A DNA stretch of 64,000 nt from Chitinophaga sp. (GCF_019236475.1 NZ_JAFAIX010000003.1:310001-374000), one strand, 5' to 3'; counted from the stretch's first letter, positions 26,009-35,553 are shown. A program made the numbers and translations. The notes: generated by a model from the letters alone, not told the origin.

Positions 26009-27310
26009 ATGGCGGTATTAAAGCAAACACCTTACATACTTTATTCCGACGGAGAGGGTAATATCTTCGAAGATATGTCTATGCACGTTGCTGGACGTAG
26101 TGGATGGGATGCCTATCCCATCGACGCAGAGGAATGGATTGAATTACCTGAAGGCGGAAACCTGTATGAACTGCCGGGCCGCAGAGGCATTGGTCTCAAT
26201 GCGGAAACCGGAGAAATGCAGCTCTGCGAAAAAGGCTGGGCTGTAGCGGCTTTCATTCCGCCAGCACATACCGGATTTTACCTGGCTGCTTATGAAACCA
26301 TGCCAGATGCACCTACCCTCCCACTCTTCTGCTATACTGCAGTAGGTTGGCTGGATGGCAAATTCTATGTTCCTGCTACCCGTATTGAATCGGATATACG
26401 TCAGGAATGTGGTGGTTTCGATGCTAAAAAAGTAAAACAAGGCGTAAAACAGTTGATGGCAGCGTACCCGCATAACAGGCTGGTACAACACCTCGCTGAA
26501 AACTGCGCCCTGACATATGAATGTCCTGCTGCTCGTAACTACTTTATGGGCAGATGGGAATGCCCAATACCTTCCTCTCCTGCCTGCAACGCCAACTGCG
26601 TAGGATGTATCTCCTTCCAACCAGAAGAAGAAAGCATCGTATCTACCCAGGATCGTCTGCGTTTCAAGCCTACAGCGGAAGAAATTGTGGAATATACCGT
26701 ACCGCACCTGGAATCAGCACCTTTCCCGATTGTAAGTTTCGGACAGGGTTGCGAAGGAGAACCACTGCTGATGTGGGAAACCATTCGGGAATCTATCATC
26801 GAAATCCGTAAGCACACGCCTAAAGGCAGTATCAATATCAACACCAACGGTAGTAAACCAGATGCAGTAAGAGCCCTCTGTGAAGCGGGTTTGAACAGTA
26901 TTCGTGTAAGTATGAACTCCTGCCAGGAAAGATACTATACTCCTTACTACCGCCCGAATAACTACAAATTCGAGGATATCGTGGAAAGCTTGAAAGTAGT
27001 GCGTGAATTTGGCGGATGGACTTCCATCAACTATTTCGTATTCCCAGGTATGACCGATACAGAAGCGGAGTATGAAGCATTACGCAAACTCATTCAAGAA
27101 ACAGACCTGAACATGATCCAATGGCGTAATTTCAATATTGATCCGGATTGGTACCTGGGTCGTATGAATATTGCGGAAACTGGTGAGTGTATGGGTATCA
27201 AGCAATTGATGGATCTGATCCATGAAGAGTTCCCGAATGTGAAATTCGGATACTTCAACCCTCCGATGGAACGTATCACCGGAGATTATATGCAAGATTT
27301 CGCTCACTAG
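26009..27310 (+). CDS. Radical SAM protein
   Basis: 433 residues. The radical SAM cluster motif is CNANCVGC (Cys193, 197, 200), unusually far from the N-terminus because of a domain of about 180 residues of unknown fold in front. VSFGQGCEGEPLL gives the SAM-contact GEP motif and INTNGS the following strand. No extra C-terminal cysteine cluster of the SPASM type is seen. Product and reaction unknown. It is third in the ureohydrolase operon. Its stop overlaps that of the convergent AraC gene in the four bases CTAG (27307-27310). Confidence 0.85.
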   Translation: MAVLKQTPYILYSDGEGNIFEDMSMHVAGRSGWDAYPIDAEEWIELPEGGNLYELPGRRGIGLNAETGEMQLCEKGWAVAAFIPPAHTGFYLAAYETMPDAPTLPLFCYTAVGWLDGKFYVPATRIESDIRQECGGFDAKKVKQGVKQLMAAYPHNRLVQHLAENCALTYECPAARNYFMGRWECPIPSSPACNANCVGCISFQPEEESIVSTQDRLRFKPTAEEIVEYTVPHLESAPFPIVSFGQGCEGEPLLMWETIRESIIEIRKHTPKGSININTNGSKPDAVRALCEAGLNSIRVSMNSCQERYYTPYYRPNNYKFEDIVESLKVVREFGGWTSINYFVFPGMTDTEAEYEALRKLIQETDLNMIQWRNFNIDPDWYLGRMNIAETGECMGIKQLMDLIHEEFPNVKFGYFNPPMERITGDYMQDFAH

Positions 27311-28233
27311 GCTTCTTCTTCTAGTGATAACAATAACCCGTCTCTATGCGCGCTTTCAGCTCCAAATCGGTACTGGCGCGCATAGGATGATGGGGACATC
27401 CCCGTCACCTTTCTGAATACACGATTAAAAGTAATTGGATTGTTATACCCCGTTGCATAAGCCACAGAGGCAATGCTATCATACTCTCCCCCGATAATTT
27501 TCTTACAGGCTGCATTGATCCTGATTTCATTCAGGAATTCCAAGTATGTTTTACGGGTATGTTTCTTAAAGTATTTACAGAAGGCATAAGTAGTGAGATG
27601 CGCTACATTCGCAATTTTCCCTAGGGTGATATTTTCCGCGTAATGTTCCAGGGTATATTGGTAGATGTCGTTCATCCGAAGTCCTTCAGACTCACTATAA
27701 GCAGTGCGGGAGAACCCAGTTGATAAAGACTTCCATTCCTTCACCTGTTTCGTCATTTGGAGGAGCAACTGAACAAATGCCAGCAGGCGCTCAGCACCTG
27801 TCAGTTTGGAAATGCGGACAATATCCGGCCCGAAACGCTCTTCATACATCGCAGGCAGTTGCAGACTGTTCCTGGAATGCTGGAGGAATTTGCGGATACC
27901 TTCCATTTCTGGTAGGCCCAGCAATCCTTGGAGGGCATGCTCGTGATCGAAGAAGATATGAATAGCGTGAATGTTCTTTTCCTTCAGGTTCTCGAAGTAT
28001 TTGGCATCCCCTTTAAACATATGGGGCTGGTTGGCACCAATGATATAGATCTCACCCGCTTTGAATGGCTGTGTGTAATTACCAGTGATGAGCGTACCCT
28101 CGCCGCGAATAATCAGCGTAATCTGTGCCTCCTGGTGGCGATGCAGGTAATGGTAAAAGTATGGTAAGATGTCCTCCTGTACTACTACGGAGCCTTCATC
28201 AGCTACCGGAACTGTAAATTGGATAACTTTCAT
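27307..28233 (-). CDS. AraC family transcriptional regulator
   Basis: 308 residues. An N-terminal cupin-type sensor (about 20-90, HRHQEAQITLIIRGEGTLITG and a GEIYIIGANQPHMF strand) and a C-terminal AraC DNA-binding domain (about 195-295) with HLTTYAFCKYFKKHTRKTYL and the second helix-turn-helix VAYATGYNNPITFNRVFRKV. Such regulators usually sense a sugar or amino sugar. It follows the MFS gene by 61 bp on the same strand, so that transporter is the nearest candidate target. Confidence 0.92.
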   Translation of the reverse strand: MKVIQFTVPVADEGSVVVQEDILPYFYHYLHRHQEAQITLIIRGEGTLITGNYTQPFKAGEIYIIGANQPHMFKGDAKYFENLKEKNIHAIHIFFDHEHALQGLLGLPEMEGIRKFLQHSRNSLQLPAMYEERFGPDIVRISKLTGAERLLAFVQLLLQMTKQVKEWKSLSTGFSRTAYSESEGLRMNDIYQYTLEHYAENITLGKIANVAHLTTYAFCKYFKKHTRKTYLEFLNEIRINAACKKIIGGEYDSIASVAYATGYNNPITFNRVFRKVTGMSPSSYARQYRFGAESAHRDGLLLSLEEEA

Positions 28234-28294
28234 TTACCAATTTTACTACATTTTACCAGATTTTAGCAAATCCGAGACAATATTTGTATATCGT

Positions 28295-29554
28295 TTAACA
28301 ATTTTTGTGGTGGATAGCAGCATCTGCCGTTTTAAACTCCATCTTTTTAATAAGATCCAGTCTTTTTTGGAGGAAGAAAAACCCGGCAGCAGCCAGGATA
28401 CAGCCTCCGGCGGTCAAGCCCCACCATACTCGGAACCCCAGGTGTCCTACTACAAAGGCTCCTGCGGTAGGAGAAACGATATTGGCCACGGAATAAGAAA
28501 TTGTATAGAGGGCGGCGTATTGTCCCCGGTTGTGATCCCTGCTCCTACCGATCCAGAAACTGTTCATAAACGGCAGGGAAAGCATCTCCCCAAATGTTAT
28601 AATCACCATAAACACAGATGCGACCATCCAAAATGATGGCATTAGTGATAAGAAGACATAAGCCATGCATACTACCAATGCTCCTCGTACAATGAAGAGC
28701 AGATTAGGCATACGTCCATCCAAGTGATAGATCATCACCATTTCAATCACCGCGATCATGATACCATTGACAGACATATTCAGACCGATGGCCCATTCTT
28801 CCATATGCAACACTTCTTTGAAATAAAGCGGCACGATGCTGGAAAACTGGAACAGGCATATCGCACTCAACATAGCAAACACCAGGAACCAGATGTAGAT
28901 CTTGTCTTTCCAAACTGAATCTTTGATAATGGATTTGTCGGCATGACTTTTGGCGGGAGCCGGTACTGGAGGCAGGAATACGCGCATGAGAATGGCGGCC
29001 GTCATACAGGTTGCGCCATCTGCCCAGAACAGCAGGTCATAGCTGAAACTGGCTAGGATACCACCGATTGCAGGACCTACAGACCATCCCAAGTTTACCG
29101 CCAGGCGATTCAAAGAATAAGACCTGGTTCTGTTTTCTGGTTTACTATAGGCAGCAATCGCGATACTGTTGGCTGGTCGGAAGGCATCGCCCACAGAACT
29201 CAGCGCAAATACGCACATACAAATTTGTGGAAATGTATGCATCTGGCCCAATAAAATGAACAATAAACCGTTAGAAAAAAGACTCCAGAACTGGACCTGG
29301 TAAAATCCAATTTTATCTGACAGCCAGCCACCGAGCGAAGCGCCGACAATTGCGCCCGAGCCGAAACAGGCCATTACAATACCAGCTTGTCCGATGGTGA
29401 AATGTAAATGTTGGGTTAGATAAACGGTCATAAATGGTATCACCATGGTGCCGCTTCTGTTAATCAACAATATAAGCGATAACCACCAGGTGGCCGGGGA
29501 GAGCCCAGAGTAGGCATTTCGATAAAGACTCAGCGTTTTTTGTACGGGATTCAT
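28295..29554 (-). CDS. Major facilitator superfamily transporter
   Basis: 419 residues and about 12 membrane helices. The loop 2-3 motif is GGWLSDKIGFYQV and the cytoplasmic loop AAYSKPENRTRSYSLNRLAVN resembles sugar- or drug-efflux MFS members. Substrate unknown. It starts a minus-strand pair with the AraC regulator and diverges from the TonB-like gene at 29647. Confidence 0.88.
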   Translation of the reverse strand: MNPVQKTLSLYRNAYSGLSPATWWLSLILLINRSGTMVIPFMTVYLTQHLHFTIGQAGIVMACFGSGAIVGASLGGWLSDKIGFYQVQFWSLFSNGLLFILLGQMHTFPQICMCVFALSSVGDAFRPANSIAIAAYSKPENRTRSYSLNRLAVNLGWSVGPAIGGILASFSYDLLFWADGATCMTAAILMRVFLPPVPAPAKSHADKSIIKDSVWKDKIYIWFLVFAMLSAICLFQFSSIVPLYFKEVLHMEEWAIGLNMSVNGIMIAVIEMVMIYHLDGRMPNLLFIVRGALVVCMAYVFLSLMPSFWMVASVFMVIITFGEMLSLPFMNSFWIGRSRDHNRGQYAALYTISYSVANIVSPTAGAFVVGHLGFRVWWGLTAGGCILAAAGFFFLQKRLDLIKKMEFKTADAAIHHKNC

Positions 29555-29589
29555 AAACAGGATGCAAAGATAAAATTTAATGGATGATA

Positions 29590-29622
29590 TTGGTGTAACT
29601 TATTGCGTAATTATTAACTTTG
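29590..29622 (+). promoter_or_regulatory. Promoter of the TonB-like gene
   Basis: TTG (29590-29592), 22 bp, TAACTTTG (29615-29622), matching TAnnTTTG. The predicted start of transcription is about 20 bp before the ATG at 29647, which excludes the earlier TTG codon at 29620 as translation start. Confidence 0.6.
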
Positions 29623-29646
29623 ATTGAAGATCAAGCAGCAGACAAC

Positions 29647-30546
29647 ATGCAGGAAGATAACAAGAAGAAAAATTTAAAGGCTTTAGGAGTGACTATCGGC
29701 GTACATGCGTTGCTGTTAGTAGCGTTGTTGTTTGCAGGATTTTCTGCTCCTCCACCATTGCCCAACCAAGATTTGGGAATGGAAGTAAATCTGGGTACTT
29801 CCGATGATGGTATGGGAGATGTACAGCCGCTTGATCCCAATCCGCCAGCAGCAGAAGCGCCAACACCGGCCCCTGCTGAAACCCAGGAAGCTGCAAAAGC
29901 AGATGCAGAACCACCTCAGGACATCGCCACCGATAACGATGCAGATGCACCTGAAGTAAAAAAACCGGAAAAACCGGTGGTAAAGCCGCCAAAGGAACTG
30001 CCTAAAAAACTGGAACCTAAACCGGAAAAAAAGCCAGTGAAAAAACCGGCTGTTGAAACACCTCCAAAACCAGCACCTCCAGCACCTGCTCCGAAACCGA
30101 AAGCAGTGTTTGGTGGTATCACCAATAATAATTCCTCCCATAGTGGTAATGGCGCCAATGGCTCCAACAACTCCCCTGGCGAAGGTAATACCGGCAAGCC
30201 CGGCGACCGTGGCCAGATAAATGGAGATCCTAACGCCAAAGGCTATACGGGCGGTGGCGGCCTCGGTGGTGGCAGATCCGATTTCAACCTGAAAGGACGC
30301 AGTTTGATCGGTAGACCATCCGTTACCTACGACAGCAACGAATCCGGCTATGTAGCCATCAGTATAAAAGTAGACCAACAAGGAAATGTGATTGCAGCCA
30401 GTTATAGCATGAGTGGTTCTACTATCAGCAATGATAATCTGATCGCTATTGCCAAACGCGCTGCATTGCAGATAAAATACAATGCCAGTCCTGATGCGCC
30501 TGAAGTTCAATTTGGACTGATCAGGTTCTATTTCAAGGCTGAATAA
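29647..30546 (+). CDS. TonB-like energy transducer
   Basis: 299 residues from ATG at 29647. An N-terminal basic stretch, one helix (about 15-33, VTIGVHALLLVALLFAGF) and a long Pro/Lys/Glu-rich periplasm-spanning region (PVVKPPKELPKKLEPKPEKK) are followed by an Asn/Gly linker (about 165-215) and a C-terminal TonB-like domain (SYNESGYVAISIKVDQQGN type, about 225-299). It should pass proton-motive energy to outer-membrane receptors. exbB and exbD are not adjacent. A DUF5723 barrel protein follows after 176 bp. Confidence 0.85.
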   Translation: MQEDNKKKNLKALGVTIGVHALLLVALLFAGFSAPPPLPNQDLGMEVNLGTSDDGMGDVQPLDPNPPAAEAPTPAPAETQEAAKADAEPPQDIATDNDADAPEVKKPEKPVVKPPKELPKKLEPKPEKKPVKKPAVETPPKPAPPAPAPKPKAVFGGITNNNSSHSGNGANGSNNSPGEGNTGKPGDRGQINGDPNAKGYTGGGGLGGGRSDFNLKGRSLIGRPSVTYDSNESGYVAISIKVDQQGNVIAASYSMSGSTISNDNLIAIAKRAALQIKYNASPDAPEVQFGLIRFYFKAE

Positions 30547-30722
30547 ATAATACCAAGATTGTGATGTGATGTATGTGAGAATGGGATAAGCAATTCACCC
30601 GATTCAAATCGGCATGCCTTGTACTGTCCTTGACAAACCAACACCTGTGAAAACTATGAGCACTAATACGCAGCTATCCTGCGTCATCGAAAACACCTGT
30701 TTTACTTACTTTTTGCCAGCAA

Positions 30723-32204
30723 ATGAAGATTTTTAACCGTGTCCTGTCGGGAACAGTCATCGCGATTGCATGCACCACTGCGGCTGCAGCGCAGACCTTT
30801 TCCGGCTTTCATCAAAGTAATTACGCCGGCGTGTACGGTATTCTGTACAACCCGGCCAGTGCAGCCGCTACCCGTTATAAATGGGATCTCAACATCTTTG
30901 GCGCAGATGCCAAAGCAGGGAATACTTATATGAGCTTTCGGAAGAAAGCGCTTTTCTCCCATGCCTATGATACCCTTCGGAAAAACCAGGATTATTTCCT
31001 GGATACTACCGCCAGAAGAGGACAAAACGCTTGGGAAATGGCAGAAATCATGATGCCTTCCATCATGTATTCTATCGATGAAAAGCAGACCATATCGTTT
31101 GTTTGGCGTGTTCGCAGCAGTAGTAATGGCGGCAATATACCTACTGAACTGGCTAATTTCTTTGGCGATAATTTTCCGAACTCCAGGTATAAAGGTGCTA
31201 GTTATACCATTGAACATGCGGCTGTTGCTTCCAACATCTGGCAAGAATTCGGTTTCAGCTATGCTCGCATATTGCGCAACAACTATGGCGGCGTATGGAA
31301 AGGAGGTATCACTTTAAAATACCTCAGTGGCGTAGCCGCAGGTTATGCTTCTGTCGATAATACCACCTTTCAGTTCAACTCTACACGCGATGGCAGCGTC
31401 AGCAAAGGAACGATGCGTTACGGTTACTCTGAGAACCTGGACCACTGGAGCAAACCCAATATCAGCAATTTCAAAATTGGCCAAAACCCCGGTATTGGCG
31501 CAGATTTGGGACTGATCTATGAATACCGCCCAGACAACGACGGCTTCGGAGATTATGTAGGCGACCACTGGAACCCGTCTTCAGATGATTACCAATTTCG
31601 TGTAGGCGTTTCCATTACCGACATCGGTAGCATCGGTTATACAAAAGCTCCTTCCAATACAGACCTGCTGCTGCAAACAGCGCATGTGGACCCCAGGGAG
31701 CTGACTTATAAGAAGAACCAGAGCCTGAAACAGTATTCCAATCAATTAAATCAAGTGTTCACCCCTGTGGCTTCATCAGAGGCTTTCCGCATGGCATTGC
31801 CTACCACCCTGCATCTGATGGGAGATTACAATGTAGACGATCGTTTCTTTGTATCTGCCAATGCTGATATTGCGCTGAATGCGGGTAAACACAATATTTA
31901 CAAAACCTATGGCATGACCCAGGTACAGGTTACTCCCCGCTACGAAGTGGAGTACTTTGGGGCAGCGCTGCCTATTGTGGTGAATCACAACGGGCAAGCG
32001 GATGTAGGCGCTGGTATCCGTATTGGGCCCTTGATGTTTGGTTCATATTCTTTATTCACCAACCTCTTCCGCCGTCACTTAGATCATGCGGATGCTTATG
32101 TCGCCCTCCGATATATTCCGATATTCAAAAAGAGCGATGCTAACGGCGGTGGCATCTTCCATATGCGTAAGCGACAACTCCGCTGTCCGGCCAATAGCAA
32201 TTAA
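30723..32204 (+). CDS. DUF5723 outer-membrane protein
   Basis: 493 residues with signal peptide ending AAAQ (about 23), then SGFHQSNYAGVYGILYNPAS, the recognisable start of DUF5723. The remainder alternates short amphipathic strands with Tyr/Phe/Gly ends (GVSITDIGSIGYTK, GAGIRIGPLMFGSYSLF), as expected for an outer-membrane beta-barrel. Function unknown; related Bacteroidota proteins include gliding and type IX secretion-associated barrels, but I see no specific link. The last 20 residues are basic. Confidence 0.82.
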   Translation: MKIFNRVLSGTVIAIACTTAAAAQTFSGFHQSNYAGVYGILYNPASAAATRYKWDLNIFGADAKAGNTYMSFRKKALFSHAYDTLRKNQDYFLDTTARRGQNAWEMAEIMMPSIMYSIDEKQTISFVWRVRSSSNGGNIPTELANFFGDNFPNSRYKGASYTIEHAAVASNIWQEFGFSYARILRNNYGGVWKGGITLKYLSGVAAGYASVDNTTFQFNSTRDGSVSKGTMRYGYSENLDHWSKPNISNFKIGQNPGIGADLGLIYEYRPDNDGFGDYVGDHWNPSSDDYQFRVGVSITDIGSIGYTKAPSNTDLLLQTAHVDPRELTYKKNQSLKQYSNQLNQVFTPVASSEAFRMALPTTLHLMGDYNVDDRFFVSANADIALNAGKHNIYKTYGMTQVQVTPRYEVEYFGAALPIVVNHNGQADVGAGIRIGPLMFGSYSLFTNLFRRHLDHADAYVALRYIPIFKKSDANGGGIFHMRKRQLRCPANSN

Positions 32205-32257
32205 GGTATGCGCTTGTAATTGCAGGAATTTTTATCTTCGCCTGAGATTATGTAGCC

Positions 32258-33553
32258 ATGCAAAAATATCAAGAGATACTGGACTTCCTTTATCAACGGT
32301 TGCCAATGTTCACCAAGGTGGGCGAAAGTGCGTTCAAAAAAGACCTGGACAACACCGTAGCCCTGCTGGAGGTTATCGACAACCCTCATAAAAACTTCAA
32401 ATCCATTCATGTTGCCGGCACCAATGGAAAAGGCTCTTCCAGCCATATGTTGGCTGCTATCCTCCAACAGGCCGGCTATAAAACCGGTTTGTATACCTCC
32501 CCGCACCTACTGGATTTCCGGGAGCGTATCAAAGTAAACGGACAGATGGTTAGCGAGCAGTTTGTCATTGACTTTACGGAGAGAATGAAGCCGGCTATTG
32601 AAAAAATCAATCCGTCCTTCTTCGAGCTCACCGTAGCCATGGCTTTCGAGTATTTTAAGCAAGAAGCAGTGGATATTGCCATCATTGAAGTGGGATTGGG
32701 CGGCCGGATAGACAGCACGAATGTGATTACCCCGGAAGTATCGCTGATTACCAATATCAGCTATGATCATAAAAACCTCCTCGGGGATACCTTGCCACTC
32801 ATTGCTGCGGAAAAAGCTGGGATTATCAAAGCTGGTATACCCGCTGTTATCAGTGAACGACAAACCGAGACCAAGGATGTTTTCATCCAACAGGCCGCTG
32901 CTGTAGGCGCACCACTGCATTTCGCAGATGAAGAATGGATGGGCGCTGCCAATGGCACCAAAATTACCAATACACATCTCGATCTCACCTTACTGGATAT
33001 ACGAAAACAAGAAACCCGCCATTATAAACTGGACCTGAACGGGCAATACCAGGAAAAAAATGTGATGGGCGTATTGTCTGTCACCCATATCCTGCAACAA
33101 CAGGGCTGGCAGATCACAGAAGAACATATCAGCACCGCCCTCGCGCATGTAAAACGATTAACCGGTTTGCGCGGCAGATGGGAAGTGGTGAATCAACATC
33201 CGCTGACAGTACTGGACGTAGGGCATAATGAAGCAGGTATCATCGAAATCATGCAGCAGTTGCGGCATATGACCTATACCCGCTTACATATCGTCACAGG
33301 ATTTGTGAAAGACAAAGAGGTGGAGAAAGTATTACCACTATTTCCCGGCAATGCGCAATATTATTTCTGTAAGGCACAGTTGCCAAGGGCGCTGGATGAA
33401 GTAACCCTTACAGATATGGCTGCAGCACACGGTTTGGAAGGTCAGGCCTATCCAACGGTACAACATGCACTGCAAGCCGCCAAACAACATGCGGAGAAGG
33501 ATGATATGATCCTGGTTTGCGGTAGTTGTTTTATTGTAGCAGAGGCACTATAA
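32258..33553 (+). CDS. folC: Folylpolyglutamate / dihydrofolate synthase
   Basis: ATP-dependent Mur-ligase-family enzyme adding glutamate to folates. 431 residues: P-loop GTNGKGS (54-60), SPHLLDFRERIKVNG, EVGLGGRIDSTNV, SYDHKNLLGDTL with the ATP-site Asp/His, and C-terminal DVGHNEAGI. A TATCTTCG -7-like box lies at 32233-32240. The stop codon is directly followed, with no base between, by the stop of the convergent NUDIX gene, leaving no room for a separate terminator. Confidence 0.94.
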   Translation: MQKYQEILDFLYQRLPMFTKVGESAFKKDLDNTVALLEVIDNPHKNFKSIHVAGTNGKGSSSHMLAAILQQAGYKTGLYTSPHLLDFRERIKVNGQMVSEQFVIDFTERMKPAIEKINPSFFELTVAMAFEYFKQEAVDIAIIEVGLGGRIDSTNVITPEVSLITNISYDHKNLLGDTLPLIAAEKAGIIKAGIPAVISERQTETKDVFIQQAAAVGAPLHFADEEWMGAANGTKITNTHLDLTLLDIRKQETRHYKLDLNGQYQEKNVMGVLSVTHILQQQGWQITEEHISTALAHVKRLTGLRGRWEVVNQHPLTVLDVGHNEAGIIEIMQQLRHMTYTRLHIVTGFVKDKEVEKVLPLFPGNAQYYFCKAQLPRALDEVTLTDMAAAHGLEGQAYPTVQHALQAAKQHAEKDDMILVCGSCFIVAEAL

Positions 33554-34114
33554 TTATTTCATCTGCAACCTGTTCAAATGCAGTAATGCATAGAAGACGC
33601 AGGTCACATGCAGACTTTGCAGCAACTGGTTATCTTTGATCAGTTGCTGCAGTTCCTCCATAGACATGAGTACTACCTCAATCTGCTCGTTGTGATCCAG
33701 TTGTTGTTCCTTCACTTTTACGCCTCCTGTAGCCAGGAACATATGTGTTAGGTTGTTGGTGGAGCCTGGATTTGCGGAAACGGCGCCCAGCGGGATGATT
33801 TCCTTGAAACTATAACCTGTTTCTTCCATTAGTTCCCTTTCCATAGCAAAAGCTGGAGAAGGATCTGTATCGTCCATGGTGCCGGCTGGTATTTCGATCA
33901 TGGTTTTACCCAGTCCATGGCGGTACTGACGGATCATGATGGCTTGACCATCCTCTGTGAAGGCGAGGCCATTTACCCAGTCGTTGTATTCCAGGACATA
34001 ATACGGCTCAATGATACGTCCGTCTGGGGTTTCACATACATCCTTTCTAGCTGTCAGCCAGGTATCCTTATGCAGGTATTCTGACGACAGTAATTTCCAA
34101 TCCATATTATTCAT
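33554..34114 (-). CDS. NUDIX hydrolase, ADP-ribose pyrophosphatase type
   Basis: 186 residues. The Nudix helix is AMERELMEETGY, preceded by AGTMDDTDPSP, which is one residue longer and has Asp where the consensus has Glu; the core REL-x-EE-x-G is intact. The fold start YVLEYNDWVNGLAF fits nucleotide-sugar or ADP-ribose hydrolases. It is last in the ABC ATPase-DinB-NUDIX series, 9 bp after the DinB gene. Confidence 0.88.
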   Translation of the reverse strand: MNNMDWKLLSSEYLHKDTWLTARKDVCETPDGRIIEPYYVLEYNDWVNGLAFTEDGQAIMIRQYRHGLGKTMIEIPAGTMDDTDPSPAFAMERELMEETGYSFKEIIPLGAVSANPGSTNNLTHMFLATGGVKVKEQQLDHNEQIEVVLMSMEELQQLIKDNQLLQSLHVTCVFYALLHLNRLQMK

Positions 34115-34123
34115 TGCGGTAGA

Positions 34124-34654
34124 TTATTCCCAGTTCATTCTTTCCTTCAACGCGGTCACATGCGCCACGTGATGTAAGCCGTGCCAGGCGTACATGGCGA
34201 TGATTGTTTTCAGGTTGAATTCTTTTTTATGTTCCGGATGATAAAAAGTACGCTCCCATTGCTCCGGTGTCATGGCTTTCAAACAGGCCACCCAACGGGC
34301 ATGAAGGGCGTGTAATAAGGTGATAGATACGTTAGTAGGCACGGTGGCAACATCCGGTAGTTCTGCCCAAGTTTTCTCCTCGTAAGGTTTGATGGTGGGT
34401 ACATCTTCTGTGAGGGTCAGTTTCAAACGCGTATAGGCGTTGATGTGACTGTCGGCCACATGATGGACCAATTGCGTAACCGTCCAACCGCCGGGCCTGT
34501 AAGGCGTATCCAGTTGGGCTTTGTCCATCGACTGTATCACTGTTTCCAGCAGCGAGGGCAGGTAACGTATATCGTTGATAAATCCGTTCAGTTCTTCCGG
34601 GGTATAATCCACTTTCGCTTGAAAGTGACCTATAGGATATTGCAGTGCTTCCAT
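34124..34654 (-). CDS. DinB/YfiT-type putative metal-dependent enzyme
   Basis: 176 residues matching B. subtilis YfiT: YPIGHFQAKVDYTPEELNGF at the start, QLVHHVADSHINAYTRLKL with two His, and WHGLHHVAHV with the third His group, making the three-His nickel/zinc site of DinB proteins. Relatives (BstA) are bacillithiol S-transferases, and bshB1 is present at 18001, so thiol conjugation is a fair guess. It lies 13 bp after the ABC ATPase gene and 9 bp before the NUDIX gene. Confidence 0.85.
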   Translation of the reverse strand: MEALQYPIGHFQAKVDYTPEELNGFINDIRYLPSLLETVIQSMDKAQLDTPYRPGGWTVTQLVHHVADSHINAYTRLKLTLTEDVPTIKPYEEKTWAELPDVATVPTNVSITLLHALHARWVACLKAMTPEQWERTFYHPEHKKEFNLKTIIAMYAWHGLHHVAHVTALKERMNWE

Positions 34655-34667
34655 TACGGTATGTTTA

Positions 34668-35432
34668 TTAGCTTTCGCGTAATTCTTTTCCTGTTAGGTG
34701 GATGAATACATCTTCCAGGTTGGCTTTTTTCACTTCTTTTTTGCGTTCGAAGCCAGTTGATACGAGTTGATCAATCAGGCCATCCGGGGAATTCAGCGCA
34801 ATGATCTCGCCGCTATCTACGATGGCGCAGCGATCGCAGAGGAATTCCGCTTCATCCATGTAGTGTGTGGTGATCACCACAGTCGTTCCTTGTGCGCGCA
34901 CTTCCAGGATTAAGTCCCAAAGGCTTCTTCTAGCCTGTGGATCCAGTCCAGTGGTAGGTTCGTCCAGGAAGATGATGCGTGGTTTGTTGATGAGCGTAGT
35001 AGCGATGGAGAAACGTTGTTTCTGACCGCCGGACAACTCTTTATATTTAGCGTGTGCTTTATCAGAGAGATTGAACATGCCGAGGAGTTGGATGGGATCT
35101 ACGGGTTGGTTGTATAATCCGCCAAACATCTCAATCAGTTCTGTCAATTTCAGGTTGGGATAATAGCCAGAGCTTTGGAGCTGTACTCCTATGACTTTTT
35201 TGATTTCTCCGGGGGATTGATCCAGGTCGAATCCGTCTACGTTGACGGTGCCGCTGGTTTTTTCCCGGAGGGTTTCGATGATTTCTAGCGTGGTAGATTT
35301 TCCTGCGCCGTTGGGACCGAGCAGGCCGAAGATTTCTCCTTCATACACCTCAAAGCTGAGTCCTTTCACTGCTGTAAATTCTCCGTATTTCTTCACCAGG
35401 TTGCTAACCTCGATGATTTTCTTCTTTTCCAT
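34668..35432 (-). CDS. ABC transporter ATP-binding protein
   Basis: 254 residues: Walker A GPNGAGKST (near 38), signature LSGGQKQR, Walker B IIFLDEPTTGLD, switch His in VVITTHYMDEAE. The C-terminal ANLEDVFIHLTGKELRE is typical of ABC-2 exporters. No permease gene is adjacent on either side; the downstream genes are DinB and NUDIX. The partner must be elsewhere. Confidence 0.92.
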   Translation of the reverse strand: MEKKKIIEVSNLVKKYGEFTAVKGLSFEVYEGEIFGLLGPNGAGKSTTLEIIETLREKTSGTVNVDGFDLDQSPGEIKKVIGVQLQSSGYYPNLKLTELIEMFGGLYNQPVDPIQLLGMFNLSDKAHAKYKELSGGQKQRFSIATTLINKPRIIFLDEPTTGLDPQARRSLWDLILEVRAQGTTVVITTHYMDEAEFLCDRCAIVDSGEIIALNSPDGLIDQLVSTGFERKKEVKKANLEDVFIHLTGKELRES

Positions 35433-35476
35433 GCCGCCAAATTAGACATTAATTAGGAAAAGATAAAGATTGAATC

Positions 35477-35553
35477 AAAAAACGGAGTGAGGTCTGCGAC
35501 GTCACTCCGTTTTTTATCTTTTTCGTTGTCAGTGCCCGTTGGGCATTGACAAC
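35477..35553 (-). repeat. Double-hairpin repeat (REP-like), copy B
   Basis: Hairpin 1: arms 35477-35494 and 35498-35515, one mismatch (GAGGTC against GACGTC), loop TGC. Hairpin 2: 35525-35553, GTTGTCAGTGCCC-GTT-GGGCATTGACAAC. It lies 29 bp beyond the stop of the CAP lipoprotein gene, in the same orientation as copy A. Confidence 0.82.

Noticed and set aside
29716..30510. 264-codon frame on the minus strand, Phe/Arg/Trp-rich
   Set aside because: Antisense to the Pro/Lys-rich TonB-like gene; its odd composition is explained by that.
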